Source: Apostichopus japonicus
Lineage: Eukaryota > Echinodermata > Holothuroidea > Aspidochirotida > Stichopodidae
Assembly: GCF_037975245.1 (NCBI RefSeq)
Contig: NC_092573.1
Coordinates: forward strand, 11,814,001 to 11,877,500
Direction: 5' to 3'
Length of the DNA: 63,500 nt
The position numbers and the translations under genes are program-made. The notes under the pieces are model-generated. The model had not been told where the DNA came from. It saw nothing but the letters and a program-made list of their open reading frames with translations, and did not search any database. Position 1 is the first letter of the stretch, and each line of letters opens with the position of its first letter. Below, one piece after another: positions 37,301 through 52,300 of this stretch.

Positions 37301-40300
37301 TCTGTTGTGACTTCTCAAACAATAGTCACTTCTGATGGAATATCAATGCAAACCACCGATGTAGTATCAAAGTCAGCGACTGAACCGTCAACAATTACTG
37401 TAGTAAACGAAACCAGCGATCCTATTCTCACGACTGATGGAACAGCTAGTACATTACAGTATCTTACAACAGATGATGATGTTACGTCTATTGTGACTTC
37501 TCAAACAATAGTCACTTCTGATGGAATATCCATGCAAACCACTGATGTAGTATCAAAGTCAGCGACTGAACCGTCAACAATTAATATACCAGAAGAAACC
37601 AGCGATCCTATTCTCACGACTGATGGGATGGCTAGTACATTACAGTATCTTACAACAGATGATGATGTTACGTCTTTTGTGACTTCTCAAACAATAGTCA
37701 CTTCTGATGGAATATCCATGCAAACCACTGATGTAGTATCAAAGTCAGCGACTGAACCGTCAACAACAACTATACTAGAAGACACCAGCGATCCTTTCCT
37801 CACGACTGATGGGATGGCTAGTACATTACAGTATCTTACAACAGATGATGATGTTACGTCTTTTGTGACTTCTCAGTCAATGGAGACTAGTGACACAATA
37901 ACTATTCAAACCACTGATGTAGTATCAAAGACAACCACTGAACCGTCAACAACGGCTGTAGACGAAACCAGCGATTCTAACCTCAAGACTGATGGGATGG
38001 CTAGTACATTACAGTATCTTACAACAGATGATGATGTTACGTCTTTTGTGACTTCTCAAACAATAGTCACTTCTGATGGAATATCCATGCAAACCACTGA
38101 TGTAGTATCAAAGTCAGCGACTGAACCGTCAACAATTACTATACCAGAAGAAACCAGCGATCCTATTCTCACGACTGATGGGATGGCTAGTACATTACAG
38201 TTTCTTACAGCAGATGATGAGGGTACTTCTGTTGTGACTTCTCAAACAATAGTCACTTCTGATGGAATATCCATGCAAACCACTGATGTAGTATCAAAGT
38301 CAGCGACTGAACCGTCAACAATTACTATACCAAAAGAAACCAGCGATCCTATTCTCACGACTGATGGGATGGCTAGTACATTACAGTTTCTTACAGCAGA
38401 TGATGAGGGTACTTCTGTTGTGACTTCTCAAACAATAGTCACTTCTGATGGAATATCCATGCAAACCACCGATGTAGTATCAAAGTCAGCGACTGAACCG
38501 TCAACAATTACTGTAGTAAACGAAACCAGCGATCCTTTCCTCACGACTGATGGAATAGCTAGTACATTACAGTATCTTACAACAGATGATGATGTTACGT
38601 CTATTGTGACTTCTCAAACAATAGTCACTTCTGATGGAATATCCATGCAAACCACTGATGTAGTATCAAAGTCAGCGACTGAACCGTCAACAATTACTAT
38701 ACTAGAAGAAACCAGCGATCCTATTCTCACGACTGATGGGATGGCTAGTACATTACAGTATCTTACAACAGATGATGATGTTACGTCTATTGTGACTTCT
38801 CAGTCAATGGAGACTAGTGACACAATAACTATTCAAACCACTGATGTAGTATCAAAGACAACCACTGAACCGTCAACAACGGCTGTAGACGAAACCAGCG
38901 ATTCTAACCTCAAAACTGATGGGATGGCTAGTACATTACAGTATCTTACAACAGATGATGATGTTACGTCTTTTGTGACTTCTCAAACAATAGTCACTTC
39001 TGATGGAATATCCATGCAAACCACTGATGTAGTATCAAAGTCAGCGACTGAACCGTCAACAACAACTATGCTAGAAGAAACCAGCGATCCTATTCTCACG
39101 ACTGATGGGATGGCTAGTACATTACAGTATCTTACAACAGATGATGATGTTACGTCTATTGTGACTTCTCAGTCAATAGAGACTAGTGACACAATAACTA
39201 TTCAAACCACTGATGTAGTATCAAAGACAACCACTGAACCGCCAACAACGGCTGTAGACGAAACCAGCGATTCTAACCTCAAAACTGATGGGATGGCTAG
39301 TACATTACAGTATCTTACAACAGATGATGATGTTACGTCTTTTGTGACTTCTCAAACAATATTCAGTTCTGATGGAATATCCATGCAAACCACTGATGTA
39401 GTATCAAAGTCAGCGACTGAACCGTCAACAATTACTATACCAGAAGAAACCAGCGATCCTATTCTCACGACTGATGGGATGGCTAGTACATTACAGTTTC
39501 TTACAGCAGATGATGAGGGTACTTCTGTTGTAACTTCTCAAACAATAGTCACTTCTGATGGAATATCCATGCAAACCACCGATGTAGTATCAAAGTCAGC
39601 GACTGAACCGTCAACAATTAATATACCAGAAGAAACCAGCGATCCTATTCTCACGACTGATGGGATGGCTAGTACATTACAGTATCTTACAACAGATGAT
39701 GATGTTACGTCTTTTGTGACTTCTCAGTCAATGGAGACTAGTGACACAATAACTATTCAAACCACTGATGTAGTATCAAAGACAACCACTGAACCGTCAA
39801 CAACGGCTGTAGACGAAACCAGCGATTCTAACCTCAAGACTGATGGGATGGCTAGTACATTACAGTATCTTACAACAGATGATGATGTTACGTCTTTTGT
39901 GACTTCTCAAACAATAGTCACTTCTGATGGAATATCCATGCAAACCACTGATGTAGTATCAAAGTCAGCGACTGAACCGTCAACAATTACTATACCAGAA
40001 GAAACCAGCGATCCTATTCTCACGACTGATGGGATGGCTAGTACATTACAGTTTCTTACAGCAGATGATGAGGGTACTTCTGTTGTGACTTCTCAAACAA
40101 TAGTCACTTCTGATGGAATATCCATGCAAACCACCGATGTAGTATCAAAGTCAGCGACTGAACCGTCAACAATTACTGTAGTAAACGAAACCAGCGATCC
40201 TTTCTTCACGACTGATGGAACAGCTAGTACATTACAGTATCTTACAACAGATGATGATGTTACGTCTTTTGTGACTTCTCAAACAATAGTCACTTCTGAT

Positions 40301-43300
40301 GGAATATCCATGCAAACCACTGATGTAGTATCAAAGTCAGCGACTGAACCGTCAACAACAACTATACTAGAAGACACCAGCGATCCTTTCCTCACGACTG
40401 ATGGGATGGCTAGTACATTACAGTATCTTACAACAGATGATGATGTTACGTCTATTGTGACTTCTCAGTCAATGGAGACTAGTGACACAATAACTATTCA
40501 AACCACTGATGTAGTATCAAAGACAACCACTGAACCGTCAACAACGGCTGTAGACGAAACCAGCGATTCTAACCTCAAAACTGATGGGATGGCTAGTACA
40601 TTACAGTATCTTACAACAGATGATGATGTTACGTCTTTTGTGACTTCTCAAACAATAGTCACTTCTGATGGAATATCCATGCAAACCACTGATGTAGTAT
40701 CAAAGTCAGCGACTGAACCGTCAACAACAACTATGCTAGAAGAAACCAGCGATCCTATTCTCACGGCTGATGGGATGGCTAGTACATTACAGTATCTTAC
40801 AACAGATGATGATGTTACGTCTATTGTGACTTCTCAGTCAATAGAGACTAGTGACACAATAACTATTCAAACCACTGATGTAGTATCAAAGACAACCACT
40901 GAACCGCCAACAACGGCTGTAGACGAAACCAGCGATTCTAACCTCAAAACTGATGGGATGGCTAGTACATTACAGTATCTTACAACAGATGATGATGTTA
41001 CGTCTTTTGTGACTTCTCAAACAATATTCAGTTCTGATGGAATATCCATGCAAACCACTGATGTAGTATCAAAGTCAGCGACTGAACCGTCAACAATTAC
41101 TATACCAGAAGAAACCAGCGATCCTATTCTCACGACTGATGGGATGGCTAGTACATTACAGTTTCTTACAGCAGATGATGAGGGTACTTCTGTTGTAACT
41201 TCTCAAACAATAGTCACTTCTGATGGAATATCCATGCAAACCACCGATGTAGTATCAAAGTCAGCGACTGAACCGTCAACAATTAATATACCAGAAGAAA
41301 CCAGCGATCCTATTCTCACGACTGATGGGATGGCTAGTACATTACAGTATCTTACAACAGATGATGATGTTACGTCTTTTGTGACTTCTCAGTCAATGGA
41401 GACTAGTGACACAATAACTATTCAAACCACTGATGTAGTATCAAAGACAACCACTGAACCGTCAACAACGGCTGTAGACGAAACCAGCGATTCTAACCTC
41501 AAGACTGATGGGATGGCTAGTACATTACAGTATCTTACAACAGATGATGATGTTACGTCTTTTGTGACTTCTCAAACAATAGTCACTTCTGATGGAATAT
41601 CCATGCAAACCACTGATGTAGTATCAAAGTCAGCGACTGAACCGTCAACAATTACTATACCAGAAGAAACCAGCGATCCTATTCTCACGACTGATGGGAT
41701 GGCTAGTACATTACAGTTTCTTACAGCAGATGATGAGGGTACTTCTGTTGTGACTTCTCAAACAATAGTCACTTCTGATGGAATATCCATGCAAACCACC
41801 GATGTAGTATCAAAGTCAGCGACTGAACCGTCAACAATTACTGTAGTAAACGAAACCAGCGATCCTTTCCTCACGACTGATGGAACAGCTAGTACATTAC
41901 AGTATCTTACAACAGATGATGATGTTACGTCTTTTGTGACTTCTCAAACAATAGTCACTTCTGATGGAATATCCATGCAAACCACTGATGTAGTATCAAA
42001 GTCAGCGACTGAACCGTCAACAACAACTATACTAGAAGACACCAGCGATCCTTTCCTCACGACTGATGGGATGGCTAGTACATTACAGTATCTTACAACA
42101 GATGATGATGTTACGTCTATTGTGACTTCTCAGTCAATGGAGACTAGTGACACAATAACTATTCAAACCACTGATGTAGTATCAAAGACAACCACTGAAC
42201 CGTCAACAACGGCTGTAGACGAAACCAGCGATTCTAACCTCAAAACTGATGGGATGGCTAGTACATTACAGTATCTTACAACAGATCATGATGTTACGTC
42301 TTCTGTGACTTCTCAAACAATATTCAGTTCTGATGGAATATCCATGCAAACCACTGATGTAGTATCAAAGTCAGCGACTGAACCTTCAACAATTACTATA
42401 CCAGAAGAAACCAGCGATCCTATTCTCACGACTGATGGGATGGCTAGTACATTACAGTTTCTTACAGCAGATGATGAGGTTTCTTCCATCGTGACTTCTC
42501 AGTCAGTGGTCACTTCGGATGAAACAACCATGCAAACCAATGATGTAGTATCAAAGACAACGACTGAGCAGTCAACAATTACTGGAGTTAAATCCAGCGA
42601 CCCTAATTTTACGACTGATGATATGGTTCGTACATCAGAGTATCATTCAACAGATGAAGAGGTTTCCACGGTCGTTTCCACGGACAATGGTTTTTTGGAC
42701 ATAACGACAATAGCTCCGGTAACTCCTCGACTGACAAAGTCTTATCGGTATGGAAATGCGTTTGGAAATGTAAATTTCAAGACTTTTGATGGACGTAACT
42801 TTACCATTGATGGATCTGACCTATTCGTAGGTTGCAAGAGTCGCTTTGAAGACGTTTGTTTGAATTCAGAATTTTGTAACTTCAAACTTTTTATCCAACT
42901 GGAGAAGAAGACTGATGTAGGAATGGCAGAGATAATGAAGCTGAAGATTGAACTCAAATTCGTAAAAGAGGTAAGACAAAGATATGTTTGTTGCTTTTAA
43001 TGTGAAGCATGTCAGTATGTCAGTTGCTTTAACCAATGATAAGATTTGTTTCCTTCATTTTTCACAACAATCCCATCAAGATCATTTGGCAATAGATAAT
43101 ACAATATCGGGTTTTTAATGATAATGTTCCGTGCCTTTAACAAAACAGTGGACCTGTATAGAGCATTTAAAGTTGATTGATCATCATAAAGGGCAAATAT
43201 GTTGACGACTACAGTTTACACCAACAGTGGAAAGTAGTTTCACAGTGGAAACTTAATTCCGAAACTGGTTGATCACCTATACCTGATTCAATGTATTGCA

Positions 43301-46300
43301 TGTTACATTTTATATTTCGCAAAATGCTAAAACAGACATGAGAATTGTGAATTACAATGCTTGGGTGGAGAAGAGTCCGGCTTTTATATGAGGTAATACG
43401 TTTTTTTCCCTTCTAGGCTCTGGTATTTGAGTTTGATACAGAAGGCAATATTATGCTGAATGAGGTAAAGAATATTTTGCCTATCATTATCCCAGAATAT
43501 GAAGTGGAGGTATGGCAAACTGGAACATACATTGTAAGTACCCATTTAATTCGTTCAGAGCAACTTTTATGTGGATTGTAGCTCCCGTCATTTCATATAT
43601 CACTTGTAATGCTATGGGAAAGTTTCTTCGACAAAAACTATACTCAATAAAGGATACAATAAAGGAAACATGTAATAAAACTATTTCTAGTATGTAAGTT
43701 ACGTGATCAATGGAGTTGGAGACAACGACATACACCTGTCAATTCAACTATATGTTTTATATAAATATGAGCTTTATCGATGTAAAACGAAACATAATGC
43801 GAATCTTCATATCGGTGGCGAATGCATGGATGTCATAGCTTGCAATATCGAAGTAACACTTGGAACAATTAATTTCATCTGATAATTCAATATCTTTTTC
43901 ATGAGATAACTTGTAAAGGTATGTTCTGTATTGTACTGTTTTTAAAAATTTATTTACTAAACAGATCCTGGAGACTAACCTTGGGTTGCAAGTGAGATGG
44001 ATTACCCACCACGGGTGTCTTTCTGTGGGCCTAACATCATCGTGGAAGAACAAAGTAGATGGCCTTCTAGGAAATTTTAATGGTGAACCTGATGATGATT
44101 TTGCTGACAATACAGGCAAAATTGTGAGTAAAATAGAAAAAGAATCAATATCAACATGTATAAGTATTACTGGGAAGATATACCATATTTTCATGTGTGC
44201 GTGTATCATGGTATGTTTATGAAACGACAATGAGTTGGAAAATCTATACCACTAAGGAAACCTTCCAGCCTTAACCTGGATATTACAGTGATTATAGAAA
44301 GATTATAATTTTCATGTGAAAATGATTTCAATATGATCAGAAGGATGCGATTAAAAGACAGATTTATTTGTAATTTGTTGTTGTACTGCTGAATATGTTT
44401 ATCTTAGACTTTATTATTTGACTTTCGTTTGTTATTTTCAGCAAACTTTGAACCAGTTTGTCAAGAGTTTCGTTATAAAGCAGGAAGGCACGTCAGACGG
44501 CAATTTTGCAAATGACCATACATGTCGTGACAATGCAACTATGTCTTCCGCAGTTTACAGATGTTCGATATTGACTGATAAATCTGGTGGGTTAAACTTT
44601 TAAGTTTTGTACATTAACAATGAATATGTAAAGAAAGACTGTTTGCAACCTTTTGTGTGGGACGAGGTGAAACAGGAGGGCTTTGGGTGATTGGGTAGTG
44701 TTGGCACCGTAGGAATTTAAGTGATGTAAGTATGAGTGTCGGTGACAATCCATTCTGTCTACGTTGTATCTGCAAGAATAGACACTTAGGGACTGTCCTG
44801 GGGCTTGGTTCTAGAGACCTGAGGGGTTAGTATGTTAAACCTTTGGGCAAAAAGTAATTGCGAGTAGACTCATAAACAAACAAAACAACACTAAATACAA
44901 TACTTTCTGCTTCAAATTAAAACAGAACATTTTAAACACTCGTTTTGGAATAAAAGTTATAGACAACTTGACAAATCGCACCTCTAACAAAACTTGTCTA
45001 TGTCAAGTTACATTGCTGTTACATTATTGCTTACATATAAATACTTCAGAGATTAGTACAGCTAATAGAACTGTTACAAAAGATAAAATCCACGGCAATG
45101 CCGGACTATTCTGCTGGACATGGGCGGCGATCCTGGGGGGAAGGGGGGATATATCCCCCCATGAAAATGGGTGGAGGGGATGTAATACACCATATCCCCC
45201 CACCAAATGCCAGGGATAAGAATATTTTCATGCCTATATTTATGCATCATCTTGAATGTACGGCTCTTTTTTAGCTTCATTTCTCGCCTACCATAAACGC
45301 AGTGCGATCTTATTAAACTAAGCGTCTTTATAAAACAAGAATAGTTGACTGTAGGCTTCATTGGCCCTATAACAACAAAATGTATTATTGCGCCCTCGGT
45401 ATTGATATAGTACATATATGCACCCTAATAGTATTCATATAGGCCCTATAGTAGGCCTACACACGTACCTGTTTCCTCGAACAGCTGAGAATCTCATGTT
45501 ACCAGGGTAATGCTTAATACACGTTTCACCTGGATGCCCTAGCAATCGGTACCTCTGAATGTAACTATGTGTAATTGTGTATTGCATGTGCAGGCCTATT
45601 TTCTTCATCGAATAATATAAAAAAAGAGCTGTCGAACATTCTAACGTAGCGCCTGAAACAAGATTGACAGGGGCAATTTTCCCAAAATAACACCCGAAAT
45701 TAAAAAAAAAAAGATTTTGGATCCTGATTATGAGATATTTCGGACATGATATCCCTATTTTAAAGTTGGGTATATGCCGCTTGGGAACCTCGGGAAGTGC
45801 CGTTTCCGGCCATCTAGAGGGTTTGAAAATCCCAAAATTTTCTTGTACGCTTCGCGCCAACCGATGTTGGCGCTACACTTAGATAGTCAACAAGGTCATA
45901 TCCCCCCCACTCGGAAGTACGGATCGCCGCCCATGCTGCTGGATAATTGTACCAACAAAGACAGCGGCAGGCAATCAAATGATCATCTTTTGTTTCAAGT
46001 TACAGTCATAATCTGTCAGACATTTGCCTTTTCTTAGTCGAAATTTGAAGAAATGTTCAAAATTTCGACAAACGAAGTCAAAATTCAAAGGATCACTGAA
46101 AACGTCAACTGTTCTACATTTGGACCTTTCGTTGCCCTTAGTTGCCTATACTTCCTTTTTTACGTAGTACCATCGGGCGTTACTTATAGTATCACTCTAG
46201 TCCAACATTTGACTTCGATACTTTAAGACTGAATACTGAACTGTCGAGGAAACATTTCGATATACAAAGATCATTATTTGGAATGAAATGCCAACAGTTT

Positions 46301-49300
46301 GAGATGAAAAGTCGACATTTCGATATCAAATATTTTTGCAGATTTTTTCTTGAATTTAGAGAAGGAAAAGTTAACGAATGTTTGCAACATATTACTAAAC
46401 ATATTACAAAAATCAAAACGTCGATCCTATTTATCGAAATGTTGACTTATTATATATAAGAAAATAATTGACAAAATAGTAGTGGCTCTGCACTGAGCAG
46501 GACTACCATCATTAAAGATGACAAAAAAGAAGAAAAAGTAGTCGAAACTTTGAGGGAAAATTTATAAATATGTCGTCCACTATATTTCCATACTCTACCA
46601 ACTAATGCAAAAAGGGAGAGGTGTTGAAGAGGGAAAGTGGTGTGTGATCCGGCGAGAGTATCAGTAGGCTACTGTGGTCTGGACTCTGACTCATGTCCAA
46701 GCGAGTCCAAGATTGACAAATGTATTCTCAAAATTACCAATTAAGTTTCCTACTGCTCTACGACATAACTTTTTTTTTAGAAGAAACTAGAACTAAGTGA
46801 ACGCGTCTTTAAAGAAAATAGATTTTTAAAGTGGACAGGTAAGGTAAACTAAGCATTACTGCTTCGCGTTTTAATTTTCTCTTTATACTTTCTCGGTTAG
46901 TAATATCTAGATAGCAAATGGCAGGATGATGTATACCTTATTCTTGTGCACACAATATTACTTAACGCCACAAATATTCAAATAGGAGATAACGTATTGG
47001 AGAGAATCAGTTTGGGGATGATGATAGACATTGAGACTTCCACTGTAACTTTGTCATGGACAAGACCTTTGCCGCTAGGACTTGGTATGATTTCGGCCTC
47101 AGTTTAGCTGTACTCGAATTCGGAAACGCATATACCGGACACGAAGACATCCCTGGTTGTGGCTTATTCATTTGAATATGACACAGCTTTTTTAATTGTT
47201 ATATTGGAATAATGTGTGAGAATGTTCCCTTAATAATCATTTCATTTTCAAGTGTGAACATGTTAATGTTAGTAGGATACACTGTTACATTTCTCGTTTT
47301 CCAGGTCCGTTTGCTTCATGCTTAATATCTGCTGCTGGTCCTCAACGTAACAGCGAGTTATATTATGAAAAGTGCATCGCAGACTTATGTAGTGTTGATA
47401 CTTATAATCAAGAGGACAACCTAGGTTGTGGGACAATATCAAGCTTCGTTAGTGAATGCAATATGGCCGGCATTGAAGTCACTGATTGGAGACAGAAGAG
47501 CGTATGTGAAGGTAATTATGTGATTTAATTCGCAGGCCTGTCGAGAAAGAGTGGCGGAGGCTTCAGCTTTTGTCCAGGGGTCAATTAGAGAGCTTTGGGA
47601 AATATGGGATAAAGGCTAATGTATGTATTTTCGTAACCTTGTACTTGCGGAACATTTAGACCTTAAAGAGGGGCTCGGTGAGATAATTGTCAGGAGGCCC
47701 GACGTAGCTCTCGACGCCACTGTTGATTGACATGGACATTACGTGATATCCTGGGTCATTTAGCCAGGGCCGAGGTTTATTTGATGGAATTGTGACATCC
47801 TTAATATAAAAGAACACCTTACTAGATTAAACAAGTTCTGGGACATGGATTCGACACGTGAAGGATGTACTGTCTACTAACTTTAAAGGATATTCCGGGG
47901 CAAGACAATTTCTTGCATTGTTATTCAACAATCGATTTCAAACACCGACTTATCCTTCTAAAATGTAGAAACTGTTAAGTTAGCGTTCTTCTCGATTTAT
48001 ACGTGATATTTTCGTCATTCGGAGTGACGAAACGACTGTTTGATTTGCCAATGCATGTACCACGTGATAGAGGAAGCACGTTGATGGAATTCTAACGTTA
48101 TCTGGCAGTGGGCCTACATATTCCATGGAGATGTTAAGACATATGATGTGTTATGTCCCATTTCATTATTGCAAACACATGCCTACGTGCATTTCTTGCA
48201 CCAACCTTCGTTTACGTTCCTCCATTATATATAGATGATTCCATATTAAACTGTAGTCGAACTGATAAGCAATCGAACCATACATTAGATAACGATGAAG
48301 GAGCATTTTAATAAAAGAACATGCAAAATGTGTCGTAAATTGATAACAAAATGTGTACCTTTACCCCTAACGCCCTTTGTAAACTAGAAATTTGGACTAG
48401 GAACTATTACAAAATCAATATTAGACATACAGAACATTACAAAGAGACGTTACATTACACCGACATGTTACTTACATCGAGACGGTAACTTGATTGAATG
48501 ATGAATAGATTTGCCCTATCGTAAAAGGAATCTTTCATGTCAAACTGTTCAAAAGGTTAAACTGTGACAACAAAAGACAAATAAGATAGTTCATTGGTTT
48601 CATGTAGAGTAGTAGGGGCAACAAAATCATATATAAGGGTGTAACCATCTTCTGTTACAAACTACTTTAATTATAGCTTCTAAATTCTTTCTGATTCCCA
48701 AAATTAGTGTTAGCTCCATCTTCAGCGCAGCAGCAAAACAACAGACCTCACTGAATTTGAACAGTTCAGTAACATCTCTCAGACAGTTAATATTACACAG
48801 GCGCGAATTCGGACCCACACAACTGGTAAAAGTAATTATTTACACAACCGTGCTTGTAGACCTAATTAAAGACCCTATTTATACACTTAGTATGCATAAG
48901 ACCTCCCTACTCTGGGCTTCGAAACCCCCCAGGGTCATAACCTCCCCTGCTCTGAATTCCTGAATGCGGCCTTGACACATACAGGTATCTATTATTTGTT
49001 TGATGTTGTTCTTTACAGTTAGTACGTTAAATTGTTACATATCCCAATATATTAAGAGTATCAATTGCTGTTTTCAAAACAGTATCGATTACAAAATTAT
49101 ATTATATCATAACATCCGACAGTAATTTGTTGGCCGATTTTTTGCGTATTAGTTATGTTAATCATGCATGCTGTAAATATTTATTTGAAATAAATGAAAG
49201 AGCTTGAGAAAATTATGCAAGTGATCCCAGTTATCCTGGTGTCGCTGGTTCGGATCTTTGTCTGGACAGATGTTTCTTCCTCGTTTTAAGTTCATTCATA

Positions 49301-52300
49301 AGTATCCTTTTAGTGTTTCGTTGTTCATTTACGTATATGTTAAAATATATGCCTATTGATAAGTTCATTCAGATTTGAGACCCATGCATTAAAAATATTG
49401 CAACTTTTATATTGAGGACATAAATGAAAAGGTCACTCCTGTCAATTTCAACTATTTGATTTTCATTTCTGTTGATAATCTCTATGACCTTACAAGAGGG
49501 AATATTTCCCAAAGTTAGACATGAGATTCGATGTATTTGCCTGATGACGTAACAACTTATTGTTTATTATAGCAATATTTATCTAGCACGTCAATTTAGT
49601 TATATTAGTCTCTATAACCTAACTATTTAACTGTTTTAGATTGAAAATGTTTCAATCTATTTGAAAGTTTGAATGAATTCGACATTTTTTTTTACACTAA
49701 GAATTTAATGTTATTAATGTAGTGAAAATATATACAATTATCAAAATAAAGATCTTACATTTTTATTATTATTATAATCATTCACTAGAACTCCGCTGCC
49801 CGTCTAACTCAACTTATAAGGTCAGTGCAGAAGTTATTTGTTCCAACACATGTGCGTCAACTGCAGTTACTAATTGTGCATCTGGAGAACGAGCTGAGGG
49901 TTGCTTCTGTGATAATGGATATACTCGTGAAGGCAATGCTTGTGTTGCTTCATCTCAATGTGGATGCTTTTACAAAGGGAACTATCAGAAGGTGGGTAGA
50001 TGCACTAAACGATTCCTACAAATCATTGCTCTACGTTTCATTTTGTTCACCCAGTTGGGTCTATTTTCCATATACTGTGCTTTCCTCTTTCAAAGCACTC
50101 ATATTGACAGTTTGAGTAGTATGAGCAGTATGAGCATATCATGTTGCCATCGGAAAAGGGTTATGAACTGTTTGTACTGTCAGTGCGAGTGGTTTGAAGC
50201 ATGATTTTGGAGGAAGGTTTAGAATGGTGTTAGCATTGAATTGTTTGTTTTATGATTCACTGAATAATCATTTCTCATGAATCCTCGTTGTGTGCACATT
50301 TTATGTAACCTTAACATAATTGGGAACAGCTACAGCTATCTGAGAACGCTATTGTTGATATCGAGGTAGCTGCACAATAACGGACATAACAGGTGTGACC
50401 TTGTGCTACCCTTAAGTGGGTGTGCCTAAGGAAGAAAACAAAACCGTTGTCAAAAACGTAATGATGAGGGCAAAGGTTGAGACTGGGAATAACTTGTTTT
50501 CAAGATGGAGAAACGGGTGCAACGGGAAGGTCTGTTTTTTGTTGTAACCTTACGCAAGAACCTAAGTAATACTTACCCTAATAGTGGAGAAGACGGAAAG
50601 GTAACAAAGACGAAGGAAGGGTGTGTGTGTGTGTTCCTGACACTCGGGTAGAGGTTCCAAGCACGCCAAGAGAAAGATGGCGCTTGGCACATTTATATGA
50701 ATTGATTGAATAAAACAGCCAAGATTGATTATACTCCCATTTAACGCATTCGTTTGTCCCCGGTCTGAGGGTCTTTCTTAATCGCGGAATCTTTATAATA
50801 TAAAACTTGTTTATTATATCAAACTTAAATTTCACCTGTAGCTAGGGGCAAACTTTACTACGAGAACCTGTGATGAACGGTGCGTATGTTCCAGTAACCA
50901 TACTCCATCATGCGGCAATATCAGCTGCCATAATAAAGCATTCTGTGGTTTAGTCGGTGGCAAACATGACTGCCACTGTGAAGACGGATATATCGGTGAT
51001 GGTACCAGCTGTAGAAGTAAGCTCATTTATTTGCTTAGATTGTTTTAGATTAATACAAAACCATAATGGCAGGAAATTTGATCTTTTCTAGTTATTTTGC
51101 AACTGAAAAATCTGTTTTAGCATTGCTTTGTCTGGTAAACTTAATATATTAAGCTGGATTAAGCGTCGACACAACTTTTCCAAACAGGGTATGGTTGCAA
51201 TACATTTTGCATTTATATATATTTTTTAAGGTTTGATCTATTAAATAAAGTAGGAAAACAAAATAAGCACACATAGGGAAACAAATGTGGCGACAGCTAA
51301 TCTTTTAAAGTTTACAGGGACTCTTTATATTGTGTTCTTGACAGATAAAAATAGAGAGCGAAAGTACTGAATACATAACTACCTAAGTAAATATTTGAAG
51401 TTTATAAAATGGTTCGTCTTGTTGTGAATAAATCTTCACATAAAAGTTGTTCATAAGTTAAATTTAGAATTGGCATACCAACTTTACCAATATTAAGTTT
51501 ATTCGTTTGGTAGATCACCTTTACTAAAAATTTCCAAAACAAGAAGAAGAATTTACAAACAAGGAGGCAAATAAATGATTTGTCCTTTGTTTTGAAAAAT
51601 AAAGGAATTCTGTTTGCATATTTTTAAAATATCTTTGAAAGAATAGAAAACAACGAAGGAAAGACGAAAGTTGAAAACTTTACTAATACACAATTTAGTA
51701 ACCAAGAAATCTGAGAGGAGTCATTCTCTCTTCGAACCCTGATAGATTGTTGTAATATATGGCATTATCAAAGATAACATCATGCATGCCATTTTAAAGT
51801 TTCCTTTCGAAAGGGAATGGATGACAACAGAAGGAACTATAGTCTTGCCAAGAAATATTGGGATTATATATTATTCATTTATTCGCTGGTCTAGTAATTG
51901 CTTGTGATTAAAGAGGTGAATTTAACAACATATATTTTATTTTATTTTCCATCTTGTGTTTCAAGGAGCCTGTCACAATTTTGAATGTTCTTCGCCAAAC
52001 TATGGCTGCGTTACGCAGAGTCAAGTTTGTAACTTCAACTGTGATTGTGATGGTTGCGAGGATGAGGCAGAGGACATGTGTTGCAGTAAGTGACGCAATT
52101 GGTGAATTTATAACAAATCTAAACCTTGGAATATATTGTACAATACAGAGTTCGGGTATTTTGTGCTGTATATGTCGATTTCCGTCGTTTTAAATAAAAT
52201 TCTAGTCTTAAAGCAATCATTGAGTTTTTAATATTTATTTATCGCACTAAGTTCCCTCACTGGAACTTTGTGACACTTACAAACGGTTTGTAAGAAATAT

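Noticed and set aside
34204-42560. CRISPR-like or satellite DNA interpretation of the mucin array
   Set aside because: Unit length is always a multiple of three with an open frame of 2,900 codons and coding context on both sides; there are no spacers.
44212-44285. Relic of the 7.6-kb SINE family in a mucin intron
   Set aside because: It shares ATGAGTTGGAAAATC and TTCCAGCC-like words, but too diverged to claim without alignment.
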